A DNA stretch of 64,000 bases from Bettongia penicillata ogilbyi (Eukaryota > Chordata > Mammalia > Diprotodontia > Potoroidae), in assembly GCA_023548195.1 (NCBI GenBank), contig JAJHZJ010000252.1:4538841-4602840 (forward strand), read 5' to 3'. Shown here piece by piece: positions 35,020-42,834 of this stretch (within the stretch, counting starts at the first letter, position 1; every line of letters begins with the position of its first letter). The translations under genes were made by a program, and so were the position numbers. The notes beneath the pieces are model-generated. The model did not search any database and had not been told where the DNA came from. It saw only the letters and a list, made by a program, of their open reading frames with translations.

Positions 35020-36198
35020 CAGAGAAAAATAAAATTTATTGTTGCTTTAAAAATATCAATTAAAATTATTTAGTTTATTATTGAAAACTAGTAATTCGTG
35101 GGATTCAAGGGTTTTATGTCAACAAAAAGTTTTGTCAAGATTAATACATTTGCTTTTTCTTTTAGAATATATTCTACATCTGGATAAAAAAGTTTTTAAA
35201 TAAATGTATACATATATAACACTGGAACCCTTCATCTTTCTACTTAAACAAGACATAGAATTATCAGTTGGTTCCATTTTGGAAAACAAGTCCATTTTAT
35301 CACAACAACTTTTTATTATTCTCATTGGCTTAGTTGCAGCCTCGCCTCTTACAAGCTAGCAAAGTTACCAGCTTTAGAAATGGGACAGCAGTCCTCGGGT
35401 GAGGGCACAGGGGACAAATGTGGGAAGGGGATCGAGGGGCCATTGCACACCCTAAACGTAAGAAAATTAATTAGAAACAGTAAGTACCGGTTAATGATAG
35501 ACCCGTGCTCTGTTTTGTGCGTTTTGTCACAAGGGAATTAGCTGCAGTTTCAGAGCACCAGAAAAAGAGAATCGGAATACTTAAAGACAGGGCTATTGTT
35601 ACAAAAAAAGGAAAAAAGTAGTGCAAAACAGGAAAAACTGATGCAATCTTCCAGCAGCCCTGCTGCCGCCACAACCGGCAGCGGCGGCCAGCGCCGCCAC
35701 GCCTTGGAGTGCTTGAATTTCATTCGGTGCAGCCCCTAAATTGTCAGATAACTGCTGCAGGCGGGTCCCCCGGCTTCCTTCTGACACCCCTTTTTTGCTC
35801 CCCAGGAAGGGGAAGGAGGCGGAGGCGTTGGAATAAATGACTAGCAGGTAACAGCTCCAGGACCACTCCGGCCATATCCCTTCCACGAAGCATCGCCTTC
35901 TGCTGCTGTCATCTCTCCTCTCCTTGGCCTATTGTGCACCTCCCGCCGCCCCCTTCCCCCCCAAAAGAACTTCCCCAGGACCCTCACCCCAGCCTGCAAA
36001 CCGCAGGACATAGCACCCCTCCATCCCTCCCACCCCAGGTTGCTGGCTCGTTCCCCCCTTTCCCTTCATTGCCACACGCCCCACCGCGCAGGAAGAAATC
36101 ATATTTAAGAGAGAAAAGAGAGAGGACAGGAGGGGAGGAGAGGAGAAAGGAGCGCGGAAGCGGAGCCGCCGGCCCCCTCCTCGGCCGCTCCCTCCCTA
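35020..36198 (-). other. MID1IP1: MID1IP1 3'UTR (inferred)
   Basis: About 1.2 kb between the stop codon and the last of a cluster of minus-strand AATAAA hexamers. No SINE or LINE interrupts it, unlike the DNA on its left, which fits selection on a transcript end. It carries an AU-rich nonamer (UUAUUUAAA; plus-strand 35195-35203) of the class linked to mRNA instability. The stop-proximal part (35640-36198) is within the CpG island; the distal part is AT-rich. The end point is inferred from signals, not from transcript data. Confidence 0.65.
35035..35040 (-). terminator. Polyadenylation signal AATAAA for MID1IP1
   Basis: TTTATT on the plus strand reads AATAAA on the gene strand, followed by a T-rich region (ttttatttttctctgg) as expected downstream of a cleavage site. 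Alternative AATAAA hexamers lie upstream at 35074-35079 and 35312-35317, so shorter 3'UTR forms are possible. Confidence 0.6.
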
Positions 36199-36765
36199 TC
36201 AGTGGCCCCAGTTGCCGAAGCCGATCTCCTGCTTGTATCTGTTAGTGAGGATGTTGGCTTTCCGGGTGAGTTTGGAGAGCACCATGTGCAGTCCCCGGAG
36301 GTGGTAGTGAAACTGCTTCTCCAGGTCCTCCTCCCCTCCTTCTCCATCCTCCAGGAGGCTCAGGTCCATAAGAAGGTCCTTGGGCTTCCAAGTGCCGGTG
36401 GGGGTCTCGTCGCCCTGCTGGGGGGTCTGCTGCAGGACGCCCCACTCGATGTCGTTCCGGATGGACTTAAGCAGCATGTAGTGGCTGTACATGTCCCGGC
36501 TGGGCGAGAAGAAGCTTCCCGCCCCGCTGCCGGGGCTGGGGGGGCCCCCGTCTCCCAGCTGGGGATCTCTCTCCTCCAGGCAGCCGCCGCTGCCTCCCAC
36601 CACCACGCCGACCCCCGCATCCAGCTCCTGCTCCAGCAAGGGCACGTCCCGCAGGAGGCTGGGCACCATCACGGTCTGGTCCATGTTATTCACTGCCCCG
36701 ATGAAGCGGTTCATGGCGTTGAAGAGGGAGTGCTTCTGGTTGTAGGTGTCGCAGATCTGCATCAT
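36199..36765 (-). CDS. MID1IP1: MID1-interacting protein 1 (MIG12 / Spot14-related)
   Basis: Encodes 188 residues in one exon, against 183 in human. I recognise it from its near-identical N- and C-terminal blocks. Residues 1-43 ([10 protein letters not shown]..., [16 protein letters not shown]) are the conserved start. Residues 44-84 are a glycine/proline-rich variable linker. Residues 85-111 ([16 protein letters not shown], then [10 protein letters not shown]) are conserved, 112-144 are variable and acidic, and 145-188 form the leucine-rich helix ending in [12 protein letters not shown]. In mammals the protein binds acetyl-CoA carboxylase and promotes its polymerisation and activity, pairs with THRSP (Spot14), and binds MID1 to stabilise microtubules. 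It acts in cytosol and on microtubules, with nuclear forms reported. The first ATG has A at -3 and matches the known start. No frameshift or stop is present, and no other gene is nearby. The longer open frame on the opposite strand is a GC-driven shadow. Confidence 0.98.
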   Translation of the reverse strand: MMQICDTYNQKHSLFNAMNRFIGAVNNMDQTVMVPSLLRDVPLLEQELDAGVGVVVGGSGGCLEERDPQLGDGGPPSPGSGAGSFFSPSRDMYSHYMLLKSIRNDIEWGVLQQTPQQGDETPTGTWKPKDLLMDLSLLEDGEGGEEDLEKQFHYHLRGLHMVLSKLTRKANILTNRYKQEIGFGNWGH

Positions 36766-36807
36766 GGTGGTCAGGCGGGAAAGGTGAAGGAGGGGAGGGA
36801 GGGCAGG
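36766..36807 (-). other. MID1IP1: MID1IP1 5'UTR part of coding exon, pyrimidine-rich
   Basis: From a candidate acceptor (AG = plus-strand CT at 36808-36809, preceded by a pyrimidine tract) to the ATG there is no further AG on the gene strand, so the acceptor must be here or further upstream. The 42-nt leader is almost all C and T; its complement (36792-36812) fits a four-run G-quadruplex pattern. Confidence 0.45.
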
Positions 36808-37463
36808 CTGGGCCGGCCAGGGGGGAGGGCAAGGCTCCGGTCGGCTCGGGTGCCTGGCCTACGGGGTGCGAGGATGCTCCCGAAGGCGCCTGGGCGCGCA
36901 CACACCGGGCCGGCCCGGCTTACTGGCTTGGGCCGATCGGAAAATGCTGGGCGGCAGCTCCGCCACAGGCCTCGTCCGGCGACTCTGCCGTACCTGGTAT
37001 GCGGGAGCCTCCGCAGGGTGGGCGGTTCCTCTTGGGCCACAAGCAGCCGGGAGCTCGCTGCAGCTGCGGAGGCGGGCGGCAGCTGGGGCAGCGGCAGGTA
37101 GTCGGCTGGCTGTACCGGCTAGATTAGGAGGGCAAAGGAGATGGCGATTACTCATCCGGGCGAGGGTGCCCTTGGTAGCCTCCTCCCCAACATGCGCCTC
37201 CCCTCCCCTCCTCCTCTCCTCCTCCTCCCAGCCCAATTAGCTCCCCCACTGCATCTGTTGCTAACTGACGGAAATCACTAGGGTCCCTGGGGTGCAGCGC
37301 CCTGGCTCTTCCACGGCCTTCCCTTCGTCCCAGGAGATACAAAGAGGAGCGAGCCTCCCCTCCATTCCCCAAGGAGGAAAAAACTCAAGTCCCGCGCCGG
37401 GGAATAAAGACACCCACGTGCACGCCCCGGAATGAGGGAGAGGGGGGGACGGCTCGCACCTAC
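36808..37463 (-). other. MID1IP1: MID1IP1 intron 1 (inferred)
   Basis: Bounded by the donor at 37463 and the candidate acceptor at 36808. GC-rich throughout. A second donor-like site (ACCAG|GTACGG, GT at 36993-36992) suggests an alternative or additional leader exon. Human MID1IP1 also has alternative non-coding 5' exons, as far as I recall. Requires transcript evidence. Confidence 0.4.
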
Positions 37464-37577
37464 CGGTGGTCTTCTCTCCTGGCCGCGGAATGCGGGGCGA
37501 CTCAGTGCCCCAGCTCTTGTCTGATGACTCGTGCGGTCAGTGGCCGGAGGGCAGCTGGTGGCGGTAGTGGCATTGAC
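37464..37577 (-). other. MID1IP1: MID1IP1 non-coding exon 1 (inferred)
   Basis: About 110 nt from the start site predicted 30 bp downstream of the TATA box to a donor reading ACCACCG|GTAGGTGCG on the gene strand. A shift to AG|GTGCGAGC four bases later is equally plausible. No ATG context comparable to the main start was looked for systematically. Confidence 0.5.
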
Positions 37578-37599
37578 CCCCTCCCCATGCCAGGTGCAG

Positions 37600-37607
37600 C
37601 TTTTATA
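37600..37607 (-). promoter_or_regulatory. TATA box of the proximal MID1IP1 promoter
   Basis: The gene strand reads GGCTATAAAAGCTGC, an essentially ideal TATA element. It sits 137 bp upstream of the exon 1 donor with GC boxes further upstream. A TATA box inside a CpG island suits a gene that is both constitutive and strongly inducible. Confidence 0.8.
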
Positions 37608-38240
37608 GCCGGGGAAAGGTGTTACCGCACAGGGGCCACCCCTCACGCCTCTCTCCCTCCCTCCTTCTTTGGCAAAGCGGAGAGATAAAAGGCCCAAGTC
37701 CCAGTGACCGCGAGTAACACTCTCCGGGCTCTTTCTACACCCGGGGGAGGGCGGGGTCCGGCAGGGCAGGGCTGAGCGGAGCTGAGCTGGGAGCCGGGCT
37801 CCGCCTCTCGCCTGACTCCGGGCACGGGGGGGAGGGGAAAGAGCGGAAAGCCGGCCCTGCGGGTCCCCGCCCGGTTTGGGGCGGGACGGAGAGTTGGCTG
37901 GCTGGGACAGAGAGAGAGAGGGAAGGGGGGAGGAGGGAGAAAGGTATGGCGGGGCTCTGATCGGAGTGCTGGGTGGCCCAGATGGGGAGAAAGAGGATGT
38001 TAAGATGTTTACAAGACAAACTCCCAGTTTAATGGGGAGTAGGAAGTTGGTACAGCCGTGGGAGGGAAATGTAAAGCCGGGGGTCGGGGCGGCACTCCTT
38101 TACTGTCCTGCCCCTCGGACGGGGGCATGAACTCCCTTCCCCACGGGCTCTCGTCTGTGCTGGTCGGAAAGGAGCCGACTCGTCCAAGATCTGACGAGGG
38201 CTCTGGACTGTAGCCGTCCCGAGACGCCCTCTCGGTCCAC

Positions 38241-39061
38241 CCCCACCCTCCAACTTATTATTAGCTTCTGGAGGAACTGAGACTCGGAGCTGCTCGGTGG
38301 CTTCCATCTCGGGTCTCTTATGTAAGCAGCAGAACGACCCTGGGCATGTCCAGCCCACGTGGGAATCCACGCCAGCTCCACATGCTCCTCATGCTCCTGC
38401 AACCTCCGTGGGTCGTGATTCTTCTATCATTCCCCCCCCACCCCCATCCCCGCTCCCCACTAGCTGGGTCATTTCATCTTTCCAGATGCTTCCCAGTGAT
38501 AGGGTTTTTCCAAACCAAGCCCAGCAACAGCTGCTGCTCCACGGTTTGACAGCCGGGTTGTGCGGTCTTTTTATGACTTAGACCAGAGACTTGAACTCTC
38601 CCTGGGTTCTGGAGCGTCCTGTGGGCAAAGTTCATTTCTTTTTCCGGCTTGAGAACCAGATTAGTTTAGGTAAAGTATGTCATTGGGATTGGGGGGTGGG
38701 GTGGGGGAGGAATCAGGAGGGTGGGACTGGAATTTGGATGGGGGGGATCAGGAAGGTGAGACTATAGGATGGAAGGTGTGAGACCATTAAAACGGGTTAG
38801 GGAACATAAAAAACGGTGTTAGGGAAATTCTCAAAATGTTACAAGTATCAGGATTTCTAAAAACTCCCCCCACTCCAGTGTCACTTCTGTGATAATTTGG
38901 AACCTTTTGTTAAAAGAGAGAGCTGTTCTCTGGGAGCCTTTTTCTTCACCCCTGTTTTAATTAACCATGGGCCCACACTACTTGCGCAGAAGACTTGGCA
39001 TACTTAGCACTTGTTAAACCTCTTACTTCCTATTTCAAACTGCAAATCCGCCCCACTGAAA
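38241..39061. other. Sequence between the two CpG islands
   Basis: GC falls gradually. Contains an E-box (38356-38361), a poly-C run near 38433-38448 and G-rich tracts (about 38688-38755). No repeat recognised. Confidence 0.4.
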
Positions 39062-39245
39062 AGTAAGATTTAGATTTGGAAGGATCCTCAAGACATCCTC
39101 TAGTCTAATTAGCTCCCCTTTGCTACCTGTGAGAAAACTGACGCTTAGAAATAAAAGTTGTGACTGGTCTGCACTCCCAAAGGCTGCCAGGTGGCAGAGC
39201 GGGACCCACAGGCCCTTTCTCCAGTCCAGGGTTCTTCATATACCA
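39062..39245 (-). mobile_element. MIR
   Basis: 'agatttggaaggatcctcaagacatcctctagtc', 'gtgagaaaactgacgcttagaaat' and 'ggctgccaggtggcagagcgggacccacaggcc' follow reversed MIR order. Confidence 0.65.
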
Positions 39246-39793
39246 TCTCACGTCCTGATTATCTTAAATATATTTGCACTACCCTATCTTATCCCAAATT
39301 GAGAATTTCCTCCCATATTAATATGGCTCGCAACCATTTAGTATTTAAAGAGATCTTTTCGTATACTAAATGTTTCATTTTATATCTTTAAAAACTTAGA
39401 TCCTGTTTCCTCCTACCTCCCAAAGCAAGGAATCTTTATAAAAAGTGCAACTCAAACCGCCCAGCCAAAAGAAATCCACGCCCACAACTAAATAGCAAAA
39501 GTGAGGACAGGAGTTTAACCTCCTCCCTCCCCCTTGACCCTAATTTTGAGTTTATTTCCTGCCGTATCTCACGGTCTCCAATTTACTCCCCATCTCTGGA
39601 TGCCACGATTTCCCAACCCAGTTTAATACAGAAGCAAAAAATGCCTCCAGCACCTGCAAGGATCCTCCCCTCCCCCCAGGCCCCGGATTCCACCCTGGCC
39701 CCAGCCCGCCCTCCCTCCCGACCCCAGCAGCAACAATGTAGAAAAGATCCCGGCCAACCGTCTAATCCCAGCCCCGGGTTCCTGGCCTGCGGA

Positions 39794-39803
39794 ATCACCC
39801 CAC
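39794..39803 (+). promoter_or_regulatory. Sterol-response element (SRE-1 type), perfect match
   Basis: ATCACCCCAC is identical to the classical LDL-receptor SRE-1 bound by SREBP. SREBPs need a nearby co-factor site; a CCAAT box lies 20 bp away. Functional binding is inferred. Confidence 0.6.
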
Positions 39804-39823
39804 AGCCTCTCCTCTGGCCTCAG

Positions 39824-39828
39824 CCAAT
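39824..39828 (+). promoter_or_regulatory. CCAAT box (NF-Y) next to the SRE
   Basis: AGCCAATCA fits the NF-Y consensus well. The gap from the end of the SRE to CCAAT is 20 bp, the spacing commonly seen in SREBP/NF-Y-driven promoters. Confidence 0.6.
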
Positions 39829-40034
39829 CAACACAAGTCAGCCGCTGGTGGTTATGCTAATGAGCCCCTCGCCCCCAGCCAGTCAGAAGGCGCTGTCCTG
39901 CCTCCTCGCCCTCCCCCGCCTTCCCTTCTCCAGTTGTCCTCTCTCACCCTCCGGGGCCGAGCTGGCTCCGGCGTCCCTGGCAACGGGCGCGTGGCCAAGG
40001 CCTCCCCAGCCCGGGTCTGAAGCCTTTCCGAGGC

Positions 40035-40040
40035 CACGTG
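40035..40040. promoter_or_regulatory. CACGTG E-box
   Basis: The palindrome sits in GGCCACGTGACC, which resembles USF/TFE/MYC-type sites. A second half at ChREBP spacing (5 bp) is not present, so I do not call a carbohydrate-response element. Confidence 0.45.
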
Positions 40041-40299
40041 ACCGTGGGAGGGAGGGCGAGGGGGAGGGGGCGCGGGGGTGGGCGGCGGGGCACTGGCTCG
40101 GGCCCGGGGGTGACCCGAGGAGCGCGCTGCGGAAATGCCCGGCAGTAACCCCGGCTTTGTGCTCCCCGCCCGCCCCCGGGCTCCTTGGTGCCTCGTTGTG
40201 GGGGGCTGAGCCCTGGGGCCCCGCGGCTGTTCAGAGATGGGGCTCCTCGGTTCGGGCCCCCCAGCTCGGGGGTCCCCCGGTGCCTCTGCGCTGTCTCCG

Positions 40300-41120
40300 C
40301 TGCCCCTCTCGGGCCTCTTCTCTCCTGGTTTCTCTCCCATCTACTCTCTCCTTTCGTCTCCTCTCCCCCTTTTCTCTTGCCTTCGCTTCTCCCTTTGTGG
40401 TACCCTCTCTTCTGTCTCTCCTCCCCCTCTTTCGCACTTGCTCCCCTTTTCTCTCATCCCCCCCCGATTCTGTCTGTCCCTCCTCTCCTCTCTTTCCTTC
40501 CTTTCCTCTCTCCCTTCCTCTCTCTTCCTTTGTCACATAATGCACATAAACACATATTACAGAACGTTGTGTGTAGTTAGAAACCATAGGCGAATATGCA
40601 TATATTAAATTTACATAGTTTTTGCATGCAGTTTCCTCCATACAAATCTTTGAGGGCAGGACTGTCTTTTTCCTTTCTTTGTAACCACAGCTCTTAGCAC
40701 AGGTCTGATACACAGTAAACACTTAATGATTGCTTGTGCTCTGACGCTCGGTGTCTCCTGGTAACCCTTCTCTTTATGAGTCTCAGGCTCTCCCCACTGT
40801 TTGCTTGTCTCCTTGACTTCTGTCTTTTTTTTTTTGTCTCTTTTCTCTCATTTTTTTCTCCACTTCCTCTGATTTTGGCGGTTGTCTCTGTTCAGTCCCT
40901 GTCTCCCTAGTCTTTCTCCGTCTTTGTGCTTTTACCACTCACTTTTTCTGACTCTGCTTTATCTTTCTTCCTACTCCTCGACTGTCTTTTTTCTCTCTTT
41001 CCGTCCTGCCCTTTTGTGCTGCCTGACGCGGTCTTTTCTCTGTCTCTTTTTTCTTTCTGTGTTTCTGTCTCTCTCTCCACTTTTACTTGTCTCGCTGTAA
41101 TCTTTATGTTGGTTTTTTCC
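40300..41120. repeat. Pyrimidine-rich skewed flank
   Basis: Two long C/T-rich stretches on the plus strand (about 40300-40535 and 40795-41115) made of tctc, ctcc and tctt units without a fixed period. Overlapping open frames rich in S, L and F (plus) or R, E and K (minus) are compositional. Confidence 0.7.
40635..40742 (+). mobile_element. L2 3' end
   Basis: 'atctttgagggcaggactgtctttttcc' to 'cagctcttagcacaggtctgatacacagtaaacacttaatgattg'. It lies between the two pyrimidine tracts. Confidence 0.75.
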
Positions 41121-41319
41121 CACTCTCCTTTCCTCCCTGGCCATCCCACTCCTTGTCTTTAGACTTCAAGAACCAGGAAATCAACAGGATATATTTATTG
41201 GGTTATCATGGCAGAAATTGACACGTTTACCACCTCTACCACCTTCTCCCCCCCAAAAATAAATCTGGAACAACCCTCATTTGAATATGTCCAAACTTAC
41301 CCAAAATGAAACAAAATAC

Positions 41320-41515
41320 ACTGGCAGGGTAATAACTCACATTTATATAGTTCCTTATTTAACCACCTCAAAAAGTATCATTCACCGCCTTTTACACATG
41401 ACAAAACAGACTGTGACTTTTTCGGAGCCACTCAGCAAGTAGGTATCAGAGATGGTGTCTCTCCAGTCTGCAGATTTCAAAACTAGAGCTTTCCACTACA
41501 TCTGCTCTGCTACAC
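41320..41515 (-). mobile_element. MIR
   Basis: 'taactcacatttatatagttcc', 'ttttacacatgacaaaacag' and 'cagagatggtgtctctccagtctgcag'; reversed and diverged. Confidence 0.55.
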
Positions 41516-42477
41516 TTCCATCTTTGCCTGTTCAAGAGTAGCAGAAGGAATTGTGTACTTCCTAGTGTAGCATACCAGCCTCAATATTTCAAACCAGGAT
41601 GACCTGACATTCTGGACAAAGCTGAAAAGATTCCAAATTTGGGTCTCTTGTTCTGCTTGGGAAAGTGTCCCAGCAATGTCTTCCATTGACTAAATTGCTT
41701 ATTTTCCTGGAAGAAGATAAAGCAGTTATTTCTCTAGCATGCCATTTTTAAAAATTACATGTTCAGTCCTGCAGTTGGGATTCACAACCATTCACATCAC
41801 ACTTGTCCTTTTAGGAGAAGTTGTCATGCAATGATATGAGGGGAGGAGAGTATGCCAAATCTGGGGAACCCCAAGGGGTGCATCCTTCCCCTAACTCCCC
41901 ATTTGGAGATACAGTGTGTTCTCATACTGGCTTATTTGGGATCTTGTTCTTATTTCTGATTTCTCCCTACTGAGACAACTTTACTGTCCTTGAGTAGAGG
42001 GGAAAATGTTGGCCTCTGGGGCCCCCAGAACTGTAGAGAATGAAATTAGAGAATTTAGATACAATAGCTGATGAGAGTTACACTGAATTTTTTCTTGACT
42101 CGTTTCAGTTTATCTTTCCTTGAATACCAAAAATTTCATAATGGGCTAACACTACAACCCATAAAAAGAGGGGGCTGGGACAAGGAAGCCTAGTCTTCCC
42201 CTATTGCATTGCATGCCAAGTTTGTAGGTTTATATTCCTGGAATAAAGAAAAAAAGAAAAACAAAGATGTTTTTCTCTACAGATTTTACAAATTATTATA
42301 GAAGGAAATGCTATATTCCTATTTCAGAGCTTTAAAACTCATCAGAAGCATAGAAAAACTCAGCTTAAGTGTTGATCAAAGTTGTATTATAACATAAACA
42401 AAACACTGGTGGGAAGGCACAGTAATGGCATTCCTAAGTCATCCAAGCATTTACTGTTTTCAAGAATCAAATAATTT
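41516..42477. other. Unassigned intergenic sequence
   Basis: Nothing recognised. Confidence 0.4.
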
Positions 42478-42600
42478 TAGAGCTTGAAAGTACCTTAGTC
42501 TCATCTGTTCCAACTCAGGGGCTAAGTGATTTCCCTAAAGTAAAAAACTACCAAGTGGCAAAGTTACAACTAGAATTTAGATGTTCTCCCAATCTGATGT
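42478..42600 (-). mobile_element. MIR fragment
   Basis: 'tagagcttgaaagtaccttagtctcatctgttccaactc...ctaagtgatttccctaaag' is a reversed, internally deleted MIR. Confidence 0.55.
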
Positions 42601-42619
42601 TCCTTTCTTCTCCCTCTCC

Positions 42620-42787
42620 TCAGTTTTGAACATAAATGTTATTGATATCTTTTGTTTTTCACATTGCCTAAATTTCCTGGTCCTTCCCTTACCCCTCCCA
42701 GAGAGCCATCCCTTATAACAAAAGACTGCTTTTTATAGGAAAAAAAGAAAAAACTAAACTAACTTAATTGGTAAATCAAAACAATTT

Positions 42788-42834
<47 letters not shown>

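Larger units (their letters stand above)
35640..38240. promoter_or_regulatory. CpG island over MID1IP1 coding exon and promoter
   Basis: CpG and G+C content rise sharply here compared with the AT-rich flanks. The island covers the coding exon, the presumed intron, exon 1, the TATA box and about 0.6 kb upstream. GC boxes (GGGCGGGG at 37749-37756; GGGGCGGGAC at 37877-37886) lie 140-280 bp upstream of the TATA box, in the position expected of Sp1 sites. CACGTG E-boxes are at 37415-37420 (inside the intron) and 38356-38361. Confidence 0.85.
39640..40330. promoter_or_regulatory. Distal CpG island with lipogenic-type promoter motifs
   Basis: About 0.7 kb, rich in CpG, 2-2.7 kb upstream of the TATA promoter. 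It holds a sterol-response element, a CCAAT box, a CACGTG E-box (40035-40040), an imperfect RFX X-box (39973-39986, half-site GGCAAC) and a donor-like GAGG|GTGAGAG on the minus strand (39947). It could be an alternative first-exon promoter for MID1IP1, the start of a divergent non-coding RNA (human has MID1IP1-AS1), or both. The long plus-strand open frame across it has biased composition and no domain. Confidence 0.7.

Noticed and set aside
36202..37101. 299-codon open frame on the plus strand opposite MID1IP1
   Set aside because: It is antisense to a recognised gene in GC-rich DNA where stops are rare. Composition is biased and no domain is seen.
37411..37430. Carbohydrate-response element at the CACGTGCACGCC site
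   Set aside because: ChREBP sites need two E-box halves separated by 5 bp; here the second half is adjacent and incomplete. The same spacing failure holds at 40035.
37683..37692. Plus-strand TATA-like 'gataaaagg' as a divergent promoter
   Set aside because: A weak match with no supporting exon or donor noted downstream on the plus strand.
39641..40540. 299-codon proline/serine/leucine-rich open frame in the distal CpG island
   Set aside because: GC-driven, then running into a pyrimidine tract (S/L/F-rich end); no domain, and no conserved partner known to me.
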